From: Burkholderiales bacterium
GTDB taxonomy: Bacteria; Pseudomonadota; Gammaproteobacteria; Burkholderiales; JAEUMW01
Length of the DNA stretch: 19,677 nt
Reading direction: 5' to 3'
Assembly: GCA_016791285.1 (NCBI GenBank)
Contig: JAEUMX010000145.1
Coordinates: 1 to 19,677 of the forward strand
The notes under the pieces were generated by a model. That model had not been told where the DNA came from. It did no database searches and saw only the letters and a program-made list of their open reading frames with translations. Each line of letters starts with the position of its first letter. Within the stretch, counting starts at the first letter, position 1. Both the position numbers and the translations under genes were made by a program. Positions 8,276 through 15,072 of this stretch are shown in pieces.

Positions 8276-9679
8276 ATGGACTCACAGCTTCGCCCAGTGC
8301 GCACCAGCGCAAACCAAGAGGCAGCCGTCGTCTTCGTGCACGGCTTCGGCGGAGACATCACCGACACGTGGCAGGACTTCCCCCGGCTGCTGGCGGACGA
8401 GCACAAGCTTGCCGATTGGGATCTCTTCACCCTGGGCTACGACACGCGCCTGCGGGTCGATATCCTCAAGCTCTGGAGCGCGGACCCGGATCTGAACAAG
8501 GTCGCGCTCAAGCTGCGGACGGACGCCGGCACGGGTGCGCTGAAGGGCTACCAGAGCCTGTGTCTGATCGCCCACAGCATGGGCGGCCTCGCGGTCCAGC
8601 GCGCGCTGCTGGATGACGGGAGCCTGCGCGACAGGACGAGCCACGTGTTTCTCTTCGGCACGCCGAGCGGCGGTCTTAAGAAGGCGTCGCTGGTTCGCAT
8701 GCTCAAGCCGCAGTTGCGCGGCATGGCTCAGGACGGCGCCTTCATCCGCACGCTGCGCGCCGACTGGGACGCGCAGTTCAGCCTGAAGAACGGCAAGCGC
8801 CTGCCATTCCGGTTCTTCGCAGTCGGCGGCGAGCGCGACGAGTTCGTGCCCGCCGAGTCCTCCCTGGAGCCCTTTCCCGACGATGCCTACCCCGCGTGCC
8901 AGTATGTCGTACCCGGAAATCACCTGCAGATCGTCAAGCCGGAATCCGGCGACAGCGCCAGCGCGCGCCTGGTCGTGAACGGACTGGTGGGAGCCGCCGC
9001 TCCGGGCGGACCCTGGAACGCGGCCCGAGTCGCGCTGGAGTCACGGGACTTCCAGCGCGCGGTCGACCTGCTCGAACCCGAGAGAGACCGTCTCGACCAG
9101 GACGGGCTCGTCCGGCTGGCGTTGGCGCTGGAAGGCGTCGGCCGCACTGCGGACGCGATCGACCTTCTCACGGGCCGCGGACCGCTCGGCACCGACGCCA
9201 TGGGCGTTCTGGCCGGCCGGCTGAAACGGCGCTGGCTGCTCACGCAAAGGGAGGACGACGCGCAACGCGCCCAGGCCCTCTATGCCGATGCGCTCGCCAC
9301 GGCGCGCGAAGCTGGCAACGCCGCGCAGTGTTACTACCACGCGATCAACCTCGCGTTCTTCGATCTCGCCTGCCACAAGGACACGCGGCGGGCGCGCGAG
9401 CGCGCCAGGGAGGTGCTGGAGTTCTGCCGGCAGGCCGAGCCGGACGAGCTGGCGCCGGACCGGAAATGGCGTCTCGCCACGGAGGGCGAGGCGTTGCTCG
9501 TGCTGGGCATGGCAGAGCAGGCCTACGCGCGCTACGGCCGGGCCGCGGATCCCGTGCTCGAGGCAGCCCCGCGGGAGCTCGAATCGATGTACCGGCAGGC
9601 GATCTACCTGAGCCGGCTGATCGGCGACCAGTCGATGCGCCGGGAACTGACCCGCATCTTCCGCCAAGGAGAAGAGTGA
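8276..9679 (+). CDS. Alpha/beta-hydrolase (lipase/esterase-like) with C-terminal TPR/TRAFs-like domain
   Basis: This 467-aa protein has an N-terminal alpha/beta-hydrolase (about 1-240) with an oxyanion-hole motif FVHGFGG, nucleophile Ser101 in IAHSMGG, a probable Asp188 in GERDEFVP and His216 in PGNHLQ, giving a full catalytic triad. Residues 245-467 are helical repeats of TPR type. They contain a stretch (GVLAGRLKRRW, then YYHAINLAFF) with the same layout as the TRAFs (DUF4071) domain of the next gene. GGGGAGG lies just before ATG 8276. It follows the giant CHAT fusion by 31 nt, and its stop overlaps the next start as TGATG, so the genes are surely co-transcribed and probably translationally coupled. 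The substrate is unknown; a phospholipid or an acyl-modified protein would be guesses. No secretion signal is visible. Confidence 0.9.
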   Translation: MDSQLRPVRTSANQEAAVVFVHGFGGDITDTWQDFPRLLADEHKLADWDLFTLGYDTRLRVDILKLWSADPDLNKVALKLRTDAGTGALKGYQSLCLIAHSMGGLAVQRALLDDGSLRDRTSHVFLFGTPSGGLKKASLVRMLKPQLRGMAQDGAFIRTLRADWDAQFSLKNGKRLPFRFFAVGGERDEFVPAESSLEPFPDDAYPACQYVVPGNHLQIVKPESGDSASARLVVNGLVGAAAPGGPWNAARVALESRDFQRAVDLLEPERDRLDQDGLVRLALALEGVGRTADAIDLLTGRGPLGTDAMGVLAGRLKRRWLLTQREDDAQRAQALYADALATAREAGNAAQCYYHAINLAFFDLACHKDTRRARERAREVLEFCRQAEPDELAPDRKWRLATEGEALLVLGMAEQAYARYGRAADPVLEAAPRELESMYRQAIYLSRLIGDQSMRRELTRIFRQGEE

Positions 9680-11019
9680 TGCTGCCGCTTTGTTTCGTGC
9701 TCATGCCGTTCGGCAAGAAGACCATCGCCTCCGGGGCGACCGTGGACTTCGACGCGGTCTACCAGGATCTCATCGCGCCTGCCATCAGCGCGGCCGGGAT
9801 GGAACCGCTACGCGCCGACGAGGAGGTCTCCGGCGGCGTCATCCACAAGCCGATGTTCGAGCGGCTGATCCTGTGCGACTTCGCCGTGGCCGATCTGACG
9901 GGTGCCAACGCGAACGTCTTCTACGAGCTCGGACTGCGCCACGGCATCCGGCCGGCGGCGACGGTGCTGCTCATCGCAGGCAGCGAGCGCATGGCGTTCG
10001 ACGTCGCGCCGCTGCGCGCGATGCCGTATCAGCTTGGCCCGGACGGGAAACCGACAGGCGTGGAAGCCGCGCGTGAAGGGCTGCGCAAGCTGCTCGTGGT
10101 CGCGAAGAGCCAGCAAGGGGATCCCGGCACCGACAGCCCGGTGTTTCAACTGGTGGACGGCTACAGCGCGCCCGACATCGCGCGGCTCAAGACCGACGTC
10201 TTTCGCGAGCGTGCACAGTACGCCGTGGCAGCGCGCAACCGCCTGGCCGCCGCCCGCCGCGCCGGCAAGGACGCGTTGAGGCAGGCGGCCGGCACCCTGG
10301 GCGACGTGCAGGAGCTCGAAGCCGGCGTCGTGATCGATCTCTTCCTTTCCTATCGCGCGGTGAGCGACTGGCAGGCGATGGTCGACCTGGTCGCAGCGAT
10401 GCCGGCACCCATTGCCCGCAGCGTGATGGTGAGAGAACAGCTCGGGTTCGCGCTCAACCGTCTCAAGCGTCGCGACGAAGCGGAACAGGTGCTGCGCGAG
10501 CTGATCCAGGAGCGGGGACCGAGCAGCGAGACCAACGGACTCCTCGGCCGCGTGTACAAGGATCGCTGGGACGAAGCGCGCAATGCCGGCGATACGTTCG
10601 GCGCGGCGGGCTGGCTCACCAAGGCGATCGACACCTATCTCCAGGGATTCGAAGCCGACTGGCGCGACGCCTATCCCGGCATCAACGCCGTCACGCTGAT
10701 GGAACTGAAGAGCCCGCCCGACCCGCGCCGGCTGGAACTGCTGCCGGTGGTGACTTACGCCGTCAAGCGGCGCATCGCCAAGGGCACGCCGGATTACTGG
10801 GACCACGCCACGCTGATCGAGCTCGCGGTGCTGCAGAAGGACGAGGCCGGCGCCATGGATGCCACTGGCCGCGCTCTTTCCGCCGTCCGCGAGAACTGGG
10901 AGCCAGAAACGACCGCGCGCAACCTCGCGCTGATCCGCGACGCGAGAGCGGCGCGTGGAGAAGCCGTGGCGTGGGCGACGGTGATTCAAGAAGCGCTGGA
11001 GAAGCGGGGTCGGGGGTGA
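9679..11019 (+). CDS. Nucleoside-deoxyribosyltransferase/TIR-like domain fused to TRAFs (DUF4071) domain
   Basis: This 446-aa protein starts MLPLCFVLMPFG. It has the Rossmann-like pattern of nucleoside 2-deoxyribosyltransferase and DRHyd/TIR-like enzymes: RADEEVSGG near residue 45, CDFAVADLTG at 66-75, and NANVFYELGLRHG with the candidate catalytic Glu83. Residues about 210-430 match the TRAFs or DUF4071 domain known from the central regulatory region of the animal kinase ASK1 (MAP3K5). That match includes NGLLGRVYKDRW and the hallmark RDAYPGINAVTLM. The likely reaction is hydrolysis of an N-glycosidic bond in a nucleotide such as NAD+ or a derivative (inference from the superfamily). ATG 9679 overlaps the upstream stop (TGATG); longer upstream reading in this frame is noncoding shadow. 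It is an effector-type head on the operon's shared tail module. Confidence 0.9.
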   Translation: MLPLCFVLMPFGKKTIASGATVDFDAVYQDLIAPAISAAGMEPLRADEEVSGGVIHKPMFERLILCDFAVADLTGANANVFYELGLRHGIRPAATVLLIAGSERMAFDVAPLRAMPYQLGPDGKPTGVEAAREGLRKLLVVAKSQQGDPGTDSPVFQLVDGYSAPDIARLKTDVFRERAQYAVAARNRLAAARRAGKDALRQAAGTLGDVQELEAGVVIDLFLSYRAVSDWQAMVDLVAAMPAPIARSVMVREQLGFALNRLKRRDEAEQVLRELIQERGPSSETNGLLGRVYKDRWDEARNAGDTFGAAGWLTKAIDTYLQGFEADWRDAYPGINAVTLMELKSPPDPRRLELLPVVTYAVKRRIAKGTPDYWDHATLIELAVLQKDEAGAMDATGRALSAVRENWEPETTARNLALIRDARAARGEAVAWATVIQEALEKRGRG

Positions 11020-11053
11020 GTTGCCCGACCTCTGGACACAGGAGACTCACGAG

Positions 11054-12118
11054 ATGGGTCATCACCTCATCAGAATCTTCATGTCGTCGCCCTCGGACGT
11101 GCGGACAGAGCGAGACACGGTGTCGAACTTAGTGGAAGAGATCAACGACATGCTGGAGTATCTTGGCCCCAAGGACAAACCGCTGAGACTGCAACTGCTA
11201 CGCTACGAAACGGACACCTATCCTGATTATGGGCAGCCGCAGGAGGTCGTCAACAGACAGATGCCGAACGACTATCACATCTTCGTCGGTGTGATGTGGG
11301 CCCGCTGTGGAACACCGACTGGACGCGCGGACAGCGGCACCATTGAGGAATTCGAACGGGCCCTCGAGCGTCGTCAGGAGTCGACGCTGCCAAAGCTGAT
11401 GTTCTATTTCTGCGACCAACCGATATCGATACCGGGCCTCGACGGTGTCAGGCAACTCGAGAAGGTCGTGTCCTTTCGGGAAAAGCTGGCTTCACAAGGG
11501 CTCACCGCACGTTATGCGACACACGCGGAATTTCGAGAGGTGGTCCGCGGCCACCTGCTGCACGCGATTCACGACATCCTTTACAACGAAGAGTGCCTGG
11601 AGCAGATCGGGGAAGCGTCGGCGACGGCCGCCGTAAGCGACTCCGACCGCCGGGCGATGCTCGCTCTCTCCGCGGAGTACGAAAAGCTCCGCCAAGAAAT
11701 GCCAGTCGGGGGCGAACGCACGCAGCGCATGACGGCCGTAGCGTCGAAGATGACCGCGCGAGCGGCCTCGGTTCGGTCCATGCTGCGCGAGTTGCAGGAC
11801 AGCACCTGGGCGGGAGAGCGTCTGGCGGCAATCGCCATTCTGCAGATGTTTCCCGAAGCCGAAGCTCTTGGGTGGCTTGCCGAGCGACTCGATCCCGATC
11901 TCGAGCGGCTGTTCATAGGTTATCAGGCATCGGTGGCCCTCTTGCAGGCGGTCAGAGGCCTACCTAGTGGCGCCTGTCGCGCCTTGGACGAGGCGATCAA
12001 CACAGCGATGAGGCTGGCGGAAAAGGTCACCGACGACAAGCCGCGCCTTGATGTCCTCAAAAGCGCCCAAAAGGAATTGCAGCGGAAGTGCCCTGATGGA
12101 GCCTCAAGACCCCCCTGA
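11054..12118 (+). CDS. DUF4062 protein with C-terminal helical (HEAT-like) region
   Basis: This 354-aa protein opens with the DUF4062 signature: IRIFMSSPSDVRTERD, RYETDTYPDYG, QMPNDYHIFVGVMWARCGTP and GTIEEFERA. DUF4062 is a TIR-like Rossmann domain usually found at the N-terminus of STAND NTPases and other conflict proteins. Here no NTPase follows; residues about 190-354 are helical, with a HEAT-like stretch (ERLAAIAILQMFPEAEALGWLAERL). ATG 11054 has CAGGAG in front and follows the previous stop by 34 nt; a TTG at 11021 was rejected. Its codons look somewhat less GC-rich than its neighbours (for example TTAGTG, TACGAAACG), which could mean a separate acquisition. Its role could be sensor or adaptor. 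No terminator is evident after the stop. Confidence 0.88.
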   Translation: MGHHLIRIFMSSPSDVRTERDTVSNLVEEINDMLEYLGPKDKPLRLQLLRYETDTYPDYGQPQEVVNRQMPNDYHIFVGVMWARCGTPTGRADSGTIEEFERALERRQESTLPKLMFYFCDQPISIPGLDGVRQLEKVVSFREKLASQGLTARYATHAEFREVVRGHLLHAIHDILYNEECLEQIGEASATAAVSDSDRRAMLALSAEYEKLRQEMPVGGERTQRMTAVASKMTARAASVRSMLRELQDSTWAGERLAAIAILQMFPEAEALGWLAERLDPDLERLFIGYQASVALLQAVRGLPSGACRALDEAINTAMRLAEKVTDDKPRLDVLKSAQKELQRKCPDGASRPP

Positions 12119-12298
12119 CGCCGTAACGGACATGTGCGCGTCCAGAGGCAAAAGGCGCCGGTTACGGTTGTGCATCTGTATTCGTTCGCGCGATCTTGGC
12201 GCGGAGTCGGAGAGACGGAGTGACAGAGTGCATGGTCCAGCGGTCGGCCGCTCACGGGGTGGCGGGCACGCAACAAGCCCGAAAACCGATGTAGTAGG
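12119..12298. other. Intergenic scar between operon end and REP/RAYT unit
   Basis: No intact gene is seen here. The stretch holds a 32-bp segment repeated near 15250 and a minus-strand tail of an FGE-type protein, both listed separately. CCGTAAC near 12121 and GTTACGG near 12165 are inverted but imperfectly placed, with no U-tract, so I do not call a terminator. Confidence 0.5.
12201..12232 (+). repeat. 32-bp direct repeat, copy 1 (second copy 15247-15278)
   Basis: It matches 15247-15278 at 27 of 32 positions, and all five differences are transitions. Both copies share the core GACGGAGT-ACAGAG. Each copy lies about 20 nt beyond the stop codon of an FGE-type C-terminus read on the minus strand. 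The repeat therefore looks like the conserved 3' flank of duplicated or retro-diversified target genes. Confidence 0.7.
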
Positions 12299-12300
12299 CG
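12252..12300 (-). pseudogene. C-terminal fragment of an FGE-type (C-type lectin fold) protein, DGR variable-region-like
   Basis: Reading the minus strand from the REP border, the frame gives AYYIGFRACCVPATP and then TGA (12252-12254). IGFR after several Tyr/Ala codons is the standard end of FGE-sulfatase domains and of DGR variable regions, where AAC codons of the template become TAC, GAC, GCC and so on. The sequence around IGFR (TCGG, TTTCGGG) is close to the equivalent place at 15324-15340 in the STAND-FGE gene. Everything upstream is replaced by the REP element at 12299. It is too short for certainty. Confidence 0.55.
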
Positions 12301-12333
12301 TAGGTTGGGGTGAACGCCCGTGAACCCCAACGC
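12299..12333 (+). repeat. REP element, left copy
   Basis: CGTAGGTTGGGGTGA at 12299-12313 is repeated exactly in inverted orientation at 15058-15072. GTTGGGGT (12304-12311) pairs with ACCCCAAC (12324-12331) to form a hairpin. This GTAGG-headed hairpin is the known form of REP sequences mobilised by RAYT transposases, and the RAYT gene starts 55 bp downstream. Confidence 0.8.
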
Positions 12334-12387
12334 TTGCGTGCACCCGAACCCTGCTCCGAACCTCAACACCCCTGCTATGCTTCCGCG

Positions 12388-12819
12388 ATGCGGTATCGTC
12401 GCGCGAACGTCGCCGGAGCAAGCTATTTCTTCACCGTCGCCGCCGATCGCCGCAGCAACTTGCTCGTAAAGCACGTCGATGCGCTGCGGGAGGCGCTGCG
12501 ACAGGTCAAGCGCACCCACCCTCTTCGGATCGACGCGATGGTGCTACCCGACCACTTGCATGCTTTGTGGACGTTACCGTCCCACGATGCGGACTTTGCT
12601 ACGCGCTGGATGCTTATCAAGGCAGGATTCTCGCGGCGCCTTCCCGCGACAGAGGCTCGTACGCCGAGCCGGCTCGCCAAGAGGGAGCGCGGTATCTGGC
12701 AACGCCGCTACTGGGAGCATCTGATTCGGGATGAACGCGACTTCGCGCGCCATGTCGACTACATCCACTTCAATCCCGTCAAACATGGGCTCGTCGCCCG
12801 GGCCGGGGAATGGCCGTAG
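12388..12819 (+). pseudogene. REP-associated tyrosine transposase (RAYT, Y1/HUH family), 5' part
   Basis: The 143 residues MRYRRANVAGASYFFTV to VARAGEWP match RAYT/IS200-like TnpA_REP proteins. The metal-binding HUH motif is PDHLHALW, and the catalytic Tyr lies in HVDYIHFNPVKHG. RAYTs process single-stranded REP hairpins. The gene is broken twice. A TAG at 12817-12819 stands where relatives have Tyr or Trp (WP-x-S). After it the frame continues STIHRY to 12837, where an IS element is inserted. The rest of the C-terminus (VRLGWPSEEWG) resumes at 14871 beyond the IS. The N-terminal catalytic core is intact, so residual activity cannot be excluded. No clear ribosome binding site precedes the ATG. 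REP elements flank the unit in inverted orientation. Confidence 0.88.
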
Positions 12820-12833
12820 TCGACAATTCACCG

Positions 12834-12837
12834 CTAC
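12834..12837 (+). repeat. Target-site duplication CTAC, left
   Basis: CTAC lies immediately before the left inverted repeat and recurs at 14867-14870 immediately after the right one. Removing the IS and one copy restores the RAYT reading frame exactly (HRY followed by VRLG). Confidence 0.8.
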
Positions 12838-12874
12838 CCCAACTTCCACAGTTCGTTTGATTTTGGAGTGACTC

Positions 12875-12912
12875 GATGGGGTGTGGTGAATCGACCACAC
12901 CCCATCTTTATT
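12875..12912 (+). terminator. Strong stem-loop near IS left end, terminator-like
   Basis: GATGGGGTGTGGT (12875-12887) pairs perfectly with ACCACACCCCATC (12894-12906) around a 6-nt loop, followed by TTTATT. This is a rho-independent terminator shape. Placed between the IS end and its transposase, it would block read-through transcription from the host into the transposase gene, a known self-limiting device of insertion sequences. Confidence 0.75.
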
Positions 12913-13034
12913 CTGGGGACTGGTAGGGCGGCGACATTCACGAGCGCGTTTGGACCGCTGTTCTGGCAAGAATGCGCGTGTAGTGCCGACCAACTGGATT
13001 GTCGTTGGCCAGCAGCCGCGATGACAATACCGGC

Positions 13035-14801
13035 ATGTACCTACGCCCGAGCACGCGACGCAAAGACGGCAAGACCCACGTGTACTGGCGCCTGGTTCGT
13101 TCGGTTCGTCGCGGGCGCAAGGTAGTGCAGGAGACGGTGGCGCAGTTGGGCGAGCTCGATGCCGAGGGCCGAGCCCGCGCGACGCTGCTTGCCCGGGAGA
13201 TGACAGGGCGAGGGAGCGAAAATGCGCAACGCTCGCTGTTCGACGCGGAGGTGTCTCGAGAACCGGTCAAGGTTCGCCTCGATGCGGTGCGCCTGGAACG
13301 CTCGAGAAGCTTCGGGGCGGTATGGCTGGGACTGAAGCTGTGGCAGGCGCTGCAGCTCGATACGCTGCTGGCGAGATTGATGCCGCGTGGGCGAGAAGCG
13401 GTTCAATGGGCCGATGTGGTTGGGATTCTGGCGATCGGCCGGCTGTGCGAGCCCTCGAGCGAATTGCACGTAGCCGAACGCTGGTACCGCACCACGGCGC
13501 TGGAGGATCTGCTCGGGGTAGGCTCTGAAGCAATCTACGACGAGCGGCTCTACCGCAGCCTGGATCGATTGCTGCCGCACAAGCAGGCAATCGAAGCTCA
13601 CCTGGTGCAGCGCTTCGGAGAGCTGTTCGATCTCGACTACGACCTGCTGCTCTATGACGTGACGAGCACGTACTTCGAGGGTGTAGCCGATCCGAGCCTG
13701 TGCAAACGCGGCTACAGCCGCGATCACCGTCCCGACTGCGTGCAGGTGAACATCGCATTGGTGGTCACACGCGAGGGGATGCCGCTGGGCTACGAGATCT
13801 TTCCTGGCAACACGGTCGATGTCACCACGGTCGAGCAGATCGTCGGTTCGATGGAGGCGCGCTTCGGCAAGGCGAACCGGGTGTGGGTCATGGACCGGGG
13901 AATGGCGAGCGAGGATAACCTCGCGTGGCTCAATGAGAGCGGCCGGCGTTACGTGATCGGCACCCCGAAGGCGCAGTTGAAGCGCTGGCTCAAGCAGATT
14001 GAAGAGACGACCGACTGGCGGCACATCCGCGACGATGTGGAGGTGAAGATCTGCCGCGGTCCGGACACGACCGAGACCTTCCTGCTGTGCCGCTCGGCCT
14101 CTCGCATCGACAAGGAGCGCGCCATGCACGAGCGGTTCAAGGCGCGCATTGAGGCGGGTCTGGACAGCCTCGAGCGGCGGATCGCGAAGAGCACCAAGAT
14201 GCTCGATCGGGGTGCGATCGAGCGCCAGATCGGGCGGCTGCTGGAGCGAAACAGCCGCACCGCCGGCGCCTTCTCGATCTCGGTCATCGATGACGATTCA
14301 CATCCATCGGGGATTCGGCTGTACCGCACCTACCGTCCCGACTGGGCCGACTGGGCACGCCTTACCGAAGGCGTGTACATCCTTCGCACCAACATCGCAG
14401 AATGGACCGACGAAGCGCTGTGGCGAACCTATATCCAACTCACTGAGGCCGAAGCCGCCTTCCGCGTGCACAAGTCCGACCTGGCGATGCGCCCGATCTG
14501 GCACCACAAGGCCGAACGCATCAAAGCGCACATCCTGATCTGCTTTATCGGCTACGCGCTGTGGAAGACGCTCCAGCAGTGGCAAGCGCGTGCGGGTCTC
14601 GGTCATTCGCCGCGAACGATCCTCACCGAACTCCCGCGCATTCACGCCGCCGATGTCGTGTTGCCGCTCGCGGATCTATCCGGCCGCGAACTGCGCATCC
14701 GCTGTGTCGTTCGGCCTGAGCGCGAGCAGCAAATCCTCCTGCAGCACCTCGGCCTGGAATTACCGCAGCGACTGAAGCCGCCCGCAACACCACAAATGTA
14801 G
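13035..14801 (+). CDS. IS1634-family DDE transposase
   Basis: This 588-aa protein starts MYLRPSTRRKDGKTHVYW, the usual N-terminus of the family. The catalytic acids appear in LLYDVTSTYFEG (first Asp), RVWVMDRGMASEDN (second Asp) and YIQLTEAEAAFRVHKSDL (Glu), followed by RPIWHHKAERIKAHILICF. The length is normal for IS1634 transposases and there is no frameshift. I chose ATG 13035 over a TTG at 12999 because family alignment begins there. It catalyses cut-and-paste movement of the 2029-bp element. No good ribosome binding site is seen, which fits low expression. Confidence 0.95.
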   Translation: MYLRPSTRRKDGKTHVYWRLVRSVRRGRKVVQETVAQLGELDAEGRARATLLAREMTGRGSENAQRSLFDAEVSREPVKVRLDAVRLERSRSFGAVWLGLKLWQALQLDTLLARLMPRGREAVQWADVVGILAIGRLCEPSSELHVAERWYRTTALEDLLGVGSEAIYDERLYRSLDRLLPHKQAIEAHLVQRFGELFDLDYDLLLYDVTSTYFEGVADPSLCKRGYSRDHRPDCVQVNIALVVTREGMPLGYEIFPGNTVDVTTVEQIVGSMEARFGKANRVWVMDRGMASEDNLAWLNESGRRYVIGTPKAQLKRWLKQIEETTDWRHIRDDVEVKICRGPDTTETFLLCRSASRIDKERAMHERFKARIEAGLDSLERRIAKSTKMLDRGAIERQIGRLLERNSRTAGAFSISVIDDDSHPSGIRLYRTYRPDWADWARLTEGVYILRTNIAEWTDEALWRTYIQLTEAEAAFRVHKSDLAMRPIWHHKAERIKAHILICFIGYALWKTLQQWQARAGLGHSPRTILTELPRIHAADVVLPLADLSGRELRIRCVVRPEREQQILLQHLGLELPQRLKPPATPQM

Positions 14802-14866
14802 TGCCGACCTCGGAACTTAACTTCTTGATTCGGAGAGATTCACACCTGTGAACTGTGGAAGTTGGG

Positions 14867-14905
14867 CTACGTCCGGTTGGGTTGGCCAAGCGAGGAGTGG
14901 GGTCG
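14867..14905 (+). pseudogene. RAYT 3' part, separated by the IS
   Basis: After the IS and the second CTAC copy, the RAYT frame resumes as VRLGWPSEEWGR (from 14871), the normal C-terminal motif of RAYTs. The frame stays open beyond this point, so the original stop position is unclear. Confidence 0.8.
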
Positions 14906-14975
14906 GATGACGTCGGAGAGAGTGAATTCGGAGAGTGATCGCGGGCGTTGGCGTTCGGGCGCGAGCGGTTCGCGG

Positions 14976-15055
14976 GTGTTGGGGTTCGCAGGTGTCGGGG
15001 TTTGCAAGTGTTGGGGTTCGCAAGTGTTGGGGTTCGCAGATGTTGGGGTTCGCAA
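14976..15055 (+). repeat. 16-bp tandem repeat, five copies (half-REP amplification)
   Basis: Units begin at 14976, 14992, 15008, 15024 and 15040, with consensus GTGTTGGGGTTCGCAA and only a few substitutions (one unit has TCGGGGTTTGC). The unit equals one arm of the adjacent REP hairpin, so it probably arose by slippage or REP processing. The copies have no spacers and are not a CRISPR array. Confidence 0.88.
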
Positions 15056-15072
15056 GCTCACCCCAACCTACG
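15042..15072 (-). repeat. REP element, right copy (inverted)
   Basis: GTTGGGGT (15042-15049) pairs with ACCCCAAC (15060-15067), and the CCTACG tail at 15067-15072 gives the GTAGG head on the minus strand. TCACCCCAACCTACG (15058-15072) is the exact inverse of 12299-12313. It closes the REP-RAYT-REP unit and abuts the reverse-transcriptase remnant. Confidence 0.8.

Larger units (their letters stand above)
12838..14866 (+). mobile_element. Complete IS1634-family insertion sequence, 2029 bp
   Basis: The ends are perfect 17-bp inverted repeats: CCCAACTTCCACAGTTC at 12838-12854 and its reverse complement at 14850-14866. The element is flanked by a 4-bp CTAC duplication and contains one full-length DDE transposase. 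It sits inside the RAYT gene. Intact ends, an intact transposase and a matching duplication suggest recent insertion and possible mobility. Internal features are a strong stem-loop near the left end and a 13-bp direct repeat (TGTAGTGCCGACC at 12979-12991 and 14797-14809) that brackets the transposase. Confidence 0.93.

Noticed and set aside
6823..8430. 535-residue minus-strand frame, and similar frames at 9808-10989 and 13041-14129
   Set aside because: Antisense shadows of genes with recognised motifs; no ribosome binding sites or recognisable domains.
14976..15055. CRISPR-like short repeat array
   Set aside because: 16-bp units are directly adjacent with no spacers and match the neighbouring REP arm.
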